Source of the DNA: Paenibacillus sp. FJAT-26967 | GTDB taxonomy: Bacteria > Bacillota > Bacilli > Paenibacillales > NBRC-103111 | Assembly (NCBI RefSeq): GCF_001541095.1 | Contig: NZ_LMXH01000001.1 | Location: 2,109,382 to 2,173,381, forward strand | DNA length: 64,000 nucleotides | Direction of reading: 5' to 3' | In this document: positions 36,420-46,700 of the stretch, piece by piece | Numbering within the stretch: the stretch's first letter is position 1 | Layout: every line of letters starts with the position of its first letter | Translations under genes and position numbers: made by a program | Notes under the pieces: model-generated | What the model was told of the DNA's origin: nothing | What the model saw: the letters and a program-made list of their open reading frames with translations, nothing else | The model's database searches: none

Positions 36420-39047
36420 ATGGGGCCACAAAATCGTTTGGACCGGCTGGCAGTAGCGGCGTCTCAAAAAAGCAGGGAAAGGGATTACTGGCTGTCCGCA
36501 TTGTCCGGAGAATATGACAAGAGCGGCTTTCCTGCCGATTACACGCGCGCAGCAGGGGTGACGGTTGAAGAAGCTTCGTTCACTTTTCCGCAGGAACTGA
36601 CGGACCGCCTGCTCCAGGTTAGTAACGAATCCGATTCAAAGCTTCATGTTGTGCTAGCCGCTGTACTCGCCGCCTTGCTGGCCAAAATGTCGAGTCGCAG
36701 TGTGGTTTCGCTGGGGACTCCGATCTACAAGCAGAAGGAAGAGGCGGAATTTATCAATTCCGTGCTGCCTTTGCGGGTTAAGATCGATCATTCACTTTCG
36801 TTCAGACAGTGTCTTCTTCACATGCAGGATACGATTGTGGCTGCCGTGGATCATCAGAGCTATCCGATGGAGATGGTGGCGGAACAATTGGCGCTGCAGG
36901 CGGATGATCCCATCGCTCATCCACTATTCGAGGCGGCCTTGCTGCTGGGTAACATTCATGAGGAGCGTTATTTCCGGAATGTGAGATGGACGACGTTGTT
37001 TTCTTTTCATAGGGAGAAAGAGCACATCGGCGGTACGGTTCAATATAACGCGCAGCTCTACCGCAGCGATACAATAAATAAACTCGTCGCGCGTTACACG
37101 CTTCTGCTGCGCGAGACACTGGCGAATCCGGATCTTCCGCTGAACCGTATCGACATCCTGCTGCCGGGGGAGAGAGAAGTTCTTCTCGGACCGCTCGCTG
37201 GCTGCCAAACCGGATTTGCCGATCAGCAAACCGTTCAGCACTTGTTCGAAGAACAGGCGGCACGCACTCCGTACGCGCCGGCCATCGCCAGCCGGGAGCG
37301 GCAGGTGACGTATCGCGAGCTGAATGAGAAAGCCAATCAGCTCGCCCGTATACTGCGGGCCGAAGGAATTGGGGCGGGTGACATCGTAGGTCTGCTGTTT
37401 GCGCCTTCCGCCGACATGATGCTCGGTATGATGGCCGTCCTTAAGGCCGGCGGTGCTTTCCTGCCGATAGATCCGGACTATCCCGATGAGCGCCTGGGGT
37501 ACATGCTGGATGATAGTCGCGCACAAGTGGTGCTGACACAACGGGCTTTTACCGGCAGAACGACAGGCCGCAAGACGCTTTGTCTGGATGATGAGAAATT
37601 GTTTACCGGTGAAACAAGTAATTTGGCATTAGAGAGCTCGGCGGATGATCTGGCTTATGTCATCTATACATCCGGATCTACCGGACGCCCCAAGGGTGTC
37701 ATGATTGAGCACCGTTCGCTTGTTAACCTGTCGTTCTGGCACAATCGCGCTTTTGGTGTAACTACGGCGGACCGCAGCATTAAGTATGCAGGATTCGGGT
37801 TTGACGCTTCCGTGTGGGAAGTGTTCCCTTATCTGCTTGCAGGGGCTTGTATTCATATCGTGCCTTCCGAGATCAGACTGGATGCTAAGAAACTGGATGA
37901 TTTTTTTACAGAGAACGGCATTACCATCGCTTTCCTGCCGACGCTGATGTGCGAGCAATTTATGGATTTGCCGGACCGGGAGCAGACAAAGCTGCGAATC
38001 ATGTTAACGGGCGGCGATCGCCTGAAGCGGTATAAGCCGGCCAACTACAGGTTGTTCAACAATTACGGTCCGACTGAGAATACAGTCGTGACTACGTTCA
38101 CCGAAATTAAACCGGATACCGGAGGCCTTCCGATCGGCCGGCCGATCGACAATGCCAAGGTTTATATATTAGACGTTAATTTGCAGCTCCTTCCACCAGG
38201 AATGCCAGGTCAAATATGTGTTGCCGGTGCGGGTCTGGCACGCGGTTATCTCGGACGACCCGAGCTGACCGGAGAAAAGTTCGTACCTCATCCGTTCGCT
38301 CCCGGAGAACGCTTGTATCTGACGGGTGATAGGGGACGCTGGCTACAGGACGGAACTTTGGAATACTTGGGGCGTCAGGATGACCAAGTCAAAGTACGTG
38401 GATACCGCATAGAGCCGGGGGAAATCGAAGCTCTGCTGCGACGGCATGATGATGTCCGCGAAGCTGTTATCCGCATCAGGGAAGATGAGAGCGGGCAGAA
38501 CATTTTATGTGCGTACTATACCGGAGCGGATGATCTATCCGCTGCTAAGCTGCGGGATCACCTCTCCGGACAACTGCCAGCTTATATGATCCCGGCCTAT
38601 TTTGTCCGTCTGGATCAGCTTCCTGTAACGGCAAACGGCAAGCTCGACACGAAAGCATTGCCTGATCCCAAAGCTCATGTTCATACCGGCAAGGAATACG
38701 TGGCGCCACAGGGTGAAATAGAGAGCACTTTGGTCCGGATTTGGGCCGAAGTCCTGGCCGTTGGCGAAGACAGAGTCGGAGTGCAGGATACATTTTTCGA
38801 CCTGGGAGGCAACTCATTTCAGCTGGTGCAGGTGGTGAATATGCTGAAGGAAACCTTCGGGCATGACATTCCGGTACCCGTCATGTTCCAGTACACTACG
38901 GTTTCGGCGCTCGGTGGTTACTTGCAGAGATTGGAAAAAGGGGAAGCACCTATGCCCCAAGATATGGCGGACAATGAGGAGATGGATGCGGGATTCGAAA
39001 CGATGGAGCAGACGATGCTGATTCTGGAGGGGGCGCATGATGACTAA
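36420..39047 (+). CDS. NRPS module, truncated C - A(Leu) - T
   Basis: An 875-residue NRPS protein. Residues 1-255 are only the C-terminal half of a condensation domain, without an HHxxxDG motif; the complete C domain sits at the end of the preceding protein. Adenylation domain at about 265-765 (YTSGSTGRPKG near 415, FDASVWEVF near 461) and T at about 770-845 (LGGNSFQLVQV). The specificity residues read D-A-W-F-L-G-N-V-V-K, an exact match to the classical Leu code of lichenysin-type synthetases. Leu is the amino acid built into the dihydroisocoumarin of amicoumacins and xenocoumacins. GGGAGGA six bases ahead of GTG-ATG favours ATG 36420; ATG 36384 overlaps the previous stop but has no ribosome site. 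An acidic C-terminal tail may be a docking element. Confidence 0.92.
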   Translation: MGPQNRLDRLAVAASQKSRERDYWLSALSGEYDKSGFPADYTRAAGVTVEEASFTFPQELTDRLLQVSNESDSKLHVVLAAVLAALLAKMSSRSVVSLGTPIYKQKEEAEFINSVLPLRVKIDHSLSFRQCLLHMQDTIVAAVDHQSYPMEMVAEQLALQADDPIAHPLFEAALLLGNIHEERYFRNVRWTTLFSFHREKEHIGGTVQYNAQLYRSDTINKLVARYTLLLRETLANPDLPLNRIDILLPGEREVLLGPLAGCQTGFADQQTVQHLFEEQAARTPYAPAIASRERQVTYRELNEKANQLARILRAEGIGAGDIVGLLFAPSADMMLGMMAVLKAGGAFLPIDPDYPDERLGYMLDDSRAQVVLTQRAFTGRTTGRKTLCLDDEKLFTGETSNLALESSADDLAYVIYTSGSTGRPKGVMIEHRSLVNLSFWHNRAFGVTTADRSIKYAGFGFDASVWEVFPYLLAGACIHIVPSEIRLDAKKLDDFFTENGITIAFLPTLMCEQFMDLPDREQTKLRIMLTGGDRLKRYKPANYRLFNNYGPTENTVVTTFTEIKPDTGGLPIGRPIDNAKVYILDVNLQLLPPGMPGQICVAGAGLARGYLGRPELTGEKFVPHPFAPGERLYLTGDRGRWLQDGTLEYLGRQDDQVKVRGYRIEPGEIEALLRRHDDVREAVIRIREDESGQNILCAYYTGADDLSAAKLRDHLSGQLPAYMIPAYFVRLDQLPVTANGKLDTKALPDPKAHVHTGKEYVAPQGEIESTLVRIWAEVLAVGEDRVGVQDTFFDLGGNSFQLVQVVNMLKETFGHDIPVPVMFQYTTVSALGGYLQRLEKGEAPMPQDMADNEEMDAGFETMEQTMLILEGAHDD

Positions 39048-42000
39048 AAGCAGACAAACGCAAGCGGCCACCGGGCTGGAAATCGCTGTGATCGGAATGG
39101 CGGGCCGGTTTCCCGAAGCGCGGAATTTAGACGAGTATTGGGATAACCTGAGAAACGGCAGGGAGTCGATTCACTTCTTCTCCGACAGCGAACTTGAAGC
39201 CGCAGGCGTCGATCCCGAGCTGATTCGAAGCTCCAGATATGTGAGGGCCAAAGGGCTCGTGCCGGATGCCGAATGGTTTGATTCCGATTTTTTCGATTAT
39301 TCGCCACGCGAAGCAGAAGTCATTGATCCGCAGCTGCGGATTTTCCATGAGTGCGCCTATGAAGCGCTGGAGCACGCAGGCTACGACACGGAGCAGACGA
39401 GCGGCGCCATCGGTCTGTTCGCGGGGGCTTCGTCAAGTATTTACTGGCAGCTAGTGGCCATGCTTTCGCGCAGCGAGAGCACAGCCGAGCAGTTCGCCGC
39501 ACTGGCTTTGTCGGACAAAGATTTCTTGAGCACGCGAATTTCCCACAAGCTGAATTTAAAAGGCACGAGTGTGAGTGTCGATTCCGCCTGCTCGACCTCC
39601 CTCTTGGCCATTCATCTGGCCTCCCGAGCACTGCTTACGGGCGAATGCAGGATAGCGTTAGCCGGCGGAGTTACCGTAACGGTACCCCGGACGGAAGGCT
39701 ATTTATACGAGGAAGGTATGGTCAGCTCGCCGGACGGCCATTGCCGTGCTTTCGATTCCAATGCTAAGGGAACCGTCGGCGGCGAAGGGGCGGGAGTTGT
39801 TGTGCTGAAGCCGCTTAAGCAGGCATTAGCCGACGGAGACGCTATTTATGCGGTTATTAAGGGCTCGGCGGCGAATAATGACGGTACGCGTAAAATGGGC
39901 TACTCCGCTCCCAGTGTAGAGGGACAGGCGGAGGTAATCCGGGCGGCGCAGCGGATGAGCCGGGTCGCTCCGGAGAGTATCAGCTATATAGAAGCGCACG
40001 GTACCGGTACGGCGCTGGGCGATCCGGTCGAGATCGAAGCGCTTAAGCTGGCCTTTCAGACGGACAAAACAGGGTACTGCCGGATCGGCTCCGTCAAGAC
40101 GAACATCGGCCACTTGAATAGCGCTGCCGGGGTTGCGGCGTTCATCAAAACGGTGCTGGCGCTTATGCACAAGCAGCTTCCGCCGAGCTTGCATTTCGAG
40201 AAGCCTAATCCCAAAATCGATTTTGCCGGCAGTCCGTTTATCGTCAATACAGAGCTCACGAGCTGGACGAACGAGCTTCACCCGCTGAGAGCCGGAGTGA
40301 GTTCGTTCGGTATCGGCGGAACCAATGTGCATGTGGTGCTTGAAGAAGCACCTCCCCGGGCGGAAAGAGCTCAGGGCAGAGACTCACAGCTGCTCCTGTT
40401 GTCCGCGAAGACTGAATCTGGCCTGGAGCAAGCTACGGCACGCTTCCGCGAGTATTTGCGGAGTAATCCAGGCCTATCTCTACCCGATGCGGCCTATACG
40501 CTGCAGATCGGCCGCAGGGCATTCAAACACAGGCGTATGCTCGTAAGTTCTTCTGCGGAGGAGACGCTTGCGCTGCTGGACACCTTGCCTCCTGAACGGG
40601 TGTACAGCCGTGCTGGCGACAATGAACAGCCGAGGCTCATATTTATGTTCCCTGGACAGGGCGCGCAGTATGTCAATATGGGACTGGATTTGTACAACCG
40701 AGAGCTGGAATTCCGGGTAGCGGCCGACCGCTGCTTTGACTTTATCCGTCCGTTGATGGACGTTGATTTAAAAGATTTGATGTATCCCGCCGCTAGCGAA
40801 GCGGCCGGAGATCATAATGATCGCCTGAAGCAGACGGACGTGACACAGCCGGCAATGTTTATATTCTCCTATGCGCTGGCACAACTGCTGATCGGATGGG
40901 GGCTGAAGCCCGCCTCCATGATCGGACACAGCGCCGGAGAATATGTGGCCGCTTGCCTGGCCGGAGTTATGACAGTAGAAGAGGCGCTGGAACTGGTTGT
41001 GCTGCGGGGTAAACTTATGCACAGTATGCCGGAGGGAGCGATGTTAAGCGTCCCCTTACCTGAGCGTGAGCTCATTCCGTTCATGAACGAAGGCCTATCG
41101 CTTGCGGCAGTAAACGGTCCGGCGATGTGTGTTGTATCGGGACCTCATGAGGCAATAGAGCTACTGGAAGAAAAGCTGACTGAGAAAGGGCAAGCCTGCA
41201 CACGGCTGCAAACTTCACATGCCTTTCACTCCGCCATGATGGAACCGGCTATGGACCCTTTTCGCCAGAAGTTGATCGGGATGAAGCTGCAGGACCCCGA
41301 TATTCCTTATATCTCAAATGTAAGCGGAAGCTGGATTACGAAGGAAGAAACAGTCGATCCCGACTACTGGACCCGGCATTTGCGTGGTACCGTCCGTTTT
41401 GGCGACGGTCTCCGAGAGCTGCTGCTTGACGAAAAGGCGGTGTTTGTGGAGGTCGGTCCCGGCAACACATTAAGCGCATTTGTGCGCCGGCATCCTGACA
41501 AGAAAGAGCGGCATGCTGTCTTCAATCTTGTTCGGCATGTGAAGGAGCAGGCGCGCGACGACTATTATTTGCAGCAGCAGGTGGGGCGTCTGTGGCTGGA
41601 AGGAGCTCGGCCCGATTGGAAGGCATACCATGCGAACGAACAGCGTCAGCGGACAGCCTTGCCGACGTATCCGTTTGAGCGCAGGCGTTACTGGGTTGAT
41701 CCGCCGTTTGAGACGGATGTTCTAAAGCAAGGTCTTGTCCGCAAGCAGACGAAGCAGCCAAAGCCCTCAAACGCTGCCGGACTGGTTAAAAAAGATGCCG
41801 TTCGGGATTGGCTGTACACGCCAATCTGGGAACGTTCCCTGTTGAACGAAGAAGCGGTTGCGGCTGCCGGTATGAACGCAGCAAGCTCCTGGCTTGTTTT
41901 TGCGCCAGAGCATGGGATTTGTTCCCGGCTGGCTGCGGGTTTATTGCAAGCTGGTCACCGCATCGTATCGGTATATCCTTCCGATTCGTTCGTCCGGCTG

Positions 42001-43770
42001 AACGATCAGGCGTATCGGATCGATCCGGGGCAACAAGAGCATTATACCCGGCTGCTGCAATATTTGAAGGAAGCTGGCACAATACCAGATCGCATTGTTC
42101 ATGCCTGGCTGACTGAGGAGAGCGTCAACACCGAAGGATGGAGCTATTCCCACAGCACAAGAGTACTGGGTAAAGGCTATCACAGCCTCATTGCACTGGC
42201 TCAGGCGATCGGGACGTGCGGACTGCAAGAAGAGCTGCAGCTTACGGTCATAACTTCCAATATGCAAGAGGTGACAGGAGAAGAGCAGCTGATGCCGGAA
42301 CAAGCAGCGGTGCTCGGTGCATGCCTCGTCATTCCGCAAGAGTACGGCAACGTGCGCTGCCGCAGCATTGATATTGCGGATTCGCTGCGGCAGGAGGATT
42401 CGGAACATAGGCAGCAATCTCTGCTAGACCGGCTGCAAGCCGAATTAACCGCTTTTTCCGCCGACATTTTCGTCGCGTATCGCGGCCCGAACCGTTGGGT
42501 GCAGACCTACGTTCCAATTCCGGTTCCTTCCGTTGACGAAGCGAATTCCGGTCTCAGGAAAGAGGGGGTTTACCTTATAACCGGAGGCTTGGGCGGTATA
42601 GGAATGACCTTGGCGGAGCATCTGGCGAAGACTGTGAAAGCGAAGCTTATACTCGTAAGCCGTTCGGGAATAGGCGGCGAAGAGGACTGGCGTCACTGCG
42701 CCAAACATACGGCCGACGAAACTCTGGCGATTCAACTGAATAAGCTGGAGGAGCTGGAGCTGTATGGGGCTGAGGTGCTTGTCTGCAAAGCAGATGTAAG
42801 CGATGAGCAGCAAATGGAGCAGGCCGTAGCTCGGGCTCTCGAACGCTTCGGAGAGATTCACGGCGTCATCCACGCGGCCGGAACGGCCGATGGAGCGCTG
42901 ATCCAGCGGCGGACTCGGGAAATTGAGGAACGTGCATTGACGGCCAAGGTAAACGGCACGCGTGTCCTCGAGCGGGTGCTGGCCGGAAGGAAGCTGGACT
43001 TCCTACTATTGTGCTCTTCTCTGACCAGTGTGCTCGGCGCCCTGGGTCAAGCGGGGTATTGCGCGGCCAATGCGTTTCTCGATGCTTATGCCTACCGCAA
43101 ACGCGCACTGGACGATACGCATGTCGTCGCGGTTGATTGGGACGGGTGGCAGACCGTCGGAATGGCTGCTGCGGCTGAACTGGAAGTCGCCGTCGCTGCG
43201 GCGCAAGCGGGAGTGTCCGCTCAAGGTGCGGACAAGCAGACCCGGCTGCTTCCGGAGGAAGGAATCGCTGTTTTCCGGTATGCACTGGCCTGCCGTCTGC
43301 CCCAGGTAACGGTATCGACGACGGATTTGGGTCTGCGGCTGCATGCCGCCCGCACTTCATCCCTGCAATCCATTGTGGACGGGGAGCGGAGCGGAATTTC
43401 CGCCAGAGCCGAACGTCCCGATGTCAGCACGTCTTTTGTGATTCCCGAAGACGAGCTGGAGCAGACTTTAGCTGAGCTTTGGCGGGACTATCTGGGTATC
43501 GATGGAGTCGGTCTGCATGATAACTTCTTCGAGCTGGGTGCTACCTCGCTTGATATGATTCAAATGAATTCCAAGATCCAGCGTTCACTTAAGCAGGAAG
43601 TGTCGGTCGTTGATATGTTCAGCCATCCGACTATCTATACACTCGCTGGCTTGTTGCGAAGAGCGCAAGCGGGAACTGATCGGCAGGAAGAGACGGCGGA
43701 CCGCACAGAGCTGATAAAAGACGGAAAGCACAGGCTGCAGAAGCGGCTGCAAAAACGGGATAGAACGTGA
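39037..43770 (+). CDS. PKS module 1 of the isocoumarin line, KS-AT-KR-T
   Basis: A 1577-residue type I PKS. KS (15-435; ACSTS Cys near 184, EAHGTGT, NIGHLNSAAG), AT (about 535-830; GHSAGE near 631, TSHAFHSAMMEP near 728, the malonyl-CoA signature), KR (GGLGGIG near 1184, CSSL and GYCAANAF with Tyr near 1340) and T (LGATSLDMIQ near 1505). The KR would reduce the Leu carbonyl to the hydroxyl that later forms the lactone. There is no dehydratase. It overlaps the previous gene by 11 bases, so the two are co-translated. Confidence 0.93.
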   Translation: MMTKSRQTQAATGLEIAVIGMAGRFPEARNLDEYWDNLRNGRESIHFFSDSELEAAGVDPELIRSSRYVRAKGLVPDAEWFDSDFFDYSPREAEVIDPQLRIFHECAYEALEHAGYDTEQTSGAIGLFAGASSSIYWQLVAMLSRSESTAEQFAALALSDKDFLSTRISHKLNLKGTSVSVDSACSTSLLAIHLASRALLTGECRIALAGGVTVTVPRTEGYLYEEGMVSSPDGHCRAFDSNAKGTVGGEGAGVVVLKPLKQALADGDAIYAVIKGSAANNDGTRKMGYSAPSVEGQAEVIRAAQRMSRVAPESISYIEAHGTGTALGDPVEIEALKLAFQTDKTGYCRIGSVKTNIGHLNSAAGVAAFIKTVLALMHKQLPPSLHFEKPNPKIDFAGSPFIVNTELTSWTNELHPLRAGVSSFGIGGTNVHVVLEEAPPRAERAQGRDSQLLLLSAKTESGLEQATARFREYLRSNPGLSLPDAAYTLQIGRRAFKHRRMLVSSSAEETLALLDTLPPERVYSRAGDNEQPRLIFMFPGQGAQYVNMGLDLYNRELEFRVAADRCFDFIRPLMDVDLKDLMYPAASEAAGDHNDRLKQTDVTQPAMFIFSYALAQLLIGWGLKPASMIGHSAGEYVAACLAGVMTVEEALELVVLRGKLMHSMPEGAMLSVPLPERELIPFMNEGLSLAAVNGPAMCVVSGPHEAIELLEEKLTEKGQACTRLQTSHAFHSAMMEPAMDPFRQKLIGMKLQDPDIPYISNVSGSWITKEETVDPDYWTRHLRGTVRFGDGLRELLLDEKAVFVEVGPGNTLSAFVRRHPDKKERHAVFNLVRHVKEQARDDYYLQQQVGRLWLEGARPDWKAYHANEQRQRTALPTYPFERRRYWVDPPFETDVLKQGLVRKQTKQPKPSNAAGLVKKDAVRDWLYTPIWERSLLNEEAVAAAGMNAASSWLVFAPEHGICSRLAAGLLQAGHRIVSVYPSDSFVRLNDQAYRIDPGQQEHYTRLLQYLKEAGTIPDRIVHAWLTEESVNTEGWSYSHSTRVLGKGYHSLIALAQAIGTCGLQEELQLTVITSNMQEVTGEEQLMPEQAAVLGACLVIPQEYGNVRCRSIDIADSLRQEDSEHRQQSLLDRLQAELTAFSADIFVAYRGPNRWVQTYVPIPVPSVDEANSGLRKEGVYLITGGLGGIGMTLAEHLAKTVKAKLILVSRSGIGGEEDWRHCAKHTADETLAIQLNKLEELELYGAEVLVCKADVSDEQQMEQAVARALERFGEIHGVIHAAGTADGALIQRRTREIEERALTAKVNGTRVLERVLAGRKLDFLLLCSSLTSVLGALGQAGYCAANAFLDAYAYRKRALDDTHVVAVDWDGWQTVGMAAAAELEVAVAAAQAGVSAQGADKQTRLLPEEGIAVFRYALACRLPQVTVSTTDLGLRLHAARTSSLQSIVDGERSGISARAERPDVSTSFVIPEDELEQTLAELWRDYLGIDGVGLHDNFFELGATSLDMIQMNSKIQRSLKQEVSVVDMFSHPTIYTLAGLLRRAQAGTDRQEETADRTELIKDGKHRLQKRLQKRDRT

Positions 43771-43783
43771 AGGAGGTGGCAAG

Positions 43784-46700
43784 ATGAGTGCCGAGAACGA
43801 AAAGTACGGAGAAACCGGTTTGGAAATTGCCGTTATCGGAATGGCAGGAAGATTTCCGGGCGCGAAGAACCTGGCGGAATTTTGGGAAAACTTACGTGCC
43901 GGCAAGGAATCGGTCACTTTTTTTACGGATGAAGAGCTGCAGAAGGCAGGAATTGCTCCGGAGATGCTCAAGCATTCCCAGTATGTAAAAGCAAAGGCTC
44001 AGATTGAGGATGTCGAATCGTTCGATGCGCCGTTTTTTGATTACACGCCGCGAGAAGCCGAGCTAATCGATCCGCAGTTCCGTCTGTTCCACGAATGTGC
44101 CTGGGAGGCGCTTGAGAATGCGGGGCACCCTCCCGAATCCGAGGATCAACTGATCGGTGTGTACGCGGGAGCTTCCCCTAACACATATTGGGTTGCAAGC
44201 CAAGTTATGAATGCTGCCCATGCCAGTGATCATTTTCAAATTCTGCAATTGAATAATCCTTCGTTTACGACACGGATTTCGTACAAGCTGAATTTGAAGG
44301 GTCCTAGCGTCAGCGTGCAAACGGCTTGCTCCACCTCTCTGGTATCCATTCATCTGGCTTGTCAGGGACTGCTGGCCGGCGAATGCGATCTCGCCTTGGC
44401 CGGAGGGGTTTCGGTCAATTTGCCGCGCACTACCGGCTATTTGTACCAGGAGGGGATGATCCAGTCTCCCGACGGCCACTGCCGGCCTTTTGACGAAGGC
44501 GCGAGCGGAACCTTGTTCGGCGACGGAATCGGAATCGTCGTGCTGAAGCGGCTCGCAGACGCCGTTAGGGATGGCGACGAAATTCATGCCGTTATCAAAG
44601 GCTCGGCGGTTAACAATGACGGCAGCCGGAAAGTAGGGTACACGGCCCCAAGCACGAACGGCCAGGTGGAAGTCGTTCGCGCGGCACACCAGATGGCTGA
44701 GGTTGAGCCGGAAAGCATCGGTTATATAGAGGCGCACGGAACCGGGACTGTACTTGGGGACCCGATCGAGGTGGAGGCTCTGCAGACTGCATTCGCTACG
44801 GATAAAAAGGGCTTTTGCAAAATCGGTTCACTCAAATCCAATATCGGTCATTTGGATGCCGCGGCAGGAGTCGCGGGCTTCATCAAGGCTGTACTGGCGA
44901 TTAAGCATCGGCAAATCCCGCCAAGCCTTCATTTTCATAAACCGAATCCCAAAATCGATTTTGAAAATTCTCCCTTCAGGGTTAATTCAGAGCTTAGCGA
45001 TTGGAAAAGAACGGAAGGTCCTCTGAGAGCAGGTGTCAGCTCATTCGGTATCGGGGGTACGAATGCCCACGTCATCTTGGAGGAGGCCCCGATTGGGGGA
45101 GGGAGTTCGGCCAGCCGCGATTTGAAGCTGCTTGTGCTTTCTGCCCGGACAGAGGAAGGACTGGAGCGCGCGACTCGCAATCTCGGCGAATTTCTGCGGA
45201 CTTGCCCCGAGGCCGACCTGGCAGATGTGGCTTATACACTGCAGACGGGACGCAAGCGATTCCGCTGGCGCAGAACATTCGTATGCTCCAATGTTCGTGA
45301 AGCTGTGGATCGCTTGGACAAGCCTGCCGAAGGCAGCGTGTACACGGACGAATCGGAAAGAGATCAAGCCAAGGTTATTTTCCTCTTTCCGGGGCAGGGC
45401 TCGCAGTATGTGAATATGGGAGCTGATTTGTACCGCAAGGAGCCGCTGTTCCGGGCGGAAATGGACCGCTGCTGCGAGATCATTACAGCACAGGGCGGCG
45501 CCGACCCAAGGGATTTGCTGTACCGGGCCCCGGATAGTGCGGATAGCGCGGCAGCGGCTGACAGGATCAACCAGACGGAAGCGGCACAGCCGGCATTGTT
45601 CGCGTTCGAATATTCGCTCGCGCAGCTATTGATGTCGTGGGGCGTCAAGCCGCATGCAATGATCGGACACAGTATCGGAGAGTACACGGCTGCTTGCCTG
45701 TCGGGTGTACTGTCGCTCAAGGACGCGCTGAAGCTCGTCACGCTGCGCGGCAAGCTCATGCAGAGCCTGCCGCCGGGAGAAATGCTGAGCGTATCCCTCT
45801 CAGAAGCAAGTCTGTTAGAGCTTCTTCCGGACGAATTAGCGCTGGCTGCCGTCAATAGTCCGGAGCTATGTGTTGTTTCCGGCGCTCATGCTGCCATCGC
45901 TTCCTTTGAAGCCAAACTTACAGGGCTGCAGGTGGTGCACCGAAAGCTTCATACGTCGCATGCGTTTCACTCGGCCATGATGGAGCCGATATTGGAGGAG
46001 TACGCGGACAAAGTCAAGGAGGCAGACCTCTTTGCTCCTTCGATCCCGTATGTATCCAATGTGACGGGGACATGGATAACGCCGGAAGACGCCGCTGACC
46101 CCGCATATTGGACGCGGCATTTGCGGGAAACGGTACGGTTTGCAAGCGGGGCGGCTGAGCTGCTCAAAGAGAAGCAGGCCGTATTTATTGAAATCGGGCC
46201 CGGCAATGTTCTCAGCAGCTTCATTCGTAAACAACAGGGGAAGGACACAGAGCGTAAGCATGAAGTGCTCCATCTCGTCCGTCATCCCCAGGTACAATCC
46301 GCGGACGATGCTTTCTTACTAGAGAAGATAGGCAAACTGTGGATTGCGGGTGTGCGGATTGATTGGAAAGAGTATTACGACTCGGAACGCCGCCGCAGAG
46401 TTGCTCTGCCGACCTATCCGTTCGAACGCCAGCGTTACTCTGTAGAGGGCACACAAATTTCATTGGGAAGCGTGCACGAGGCAGCGGGTTTGCGGAGACC
46501 GGGCCGTCCAGAAACGGAGACCGGGAACGAAGCCGTTAAACAACCGACAGAAGCTGCCCGATTGTTGCCCGCATCAGCTATTGAGCAGACGGTTACTGAG
46601 CTTGTCCAGAGTCATTTCGGATTTGCGCATATTGGGATAAATGACAACTTTTTTGAAATCGGGGCAAGCTCGCTCGATATTTCCCAGCTGGCTGACAAGC

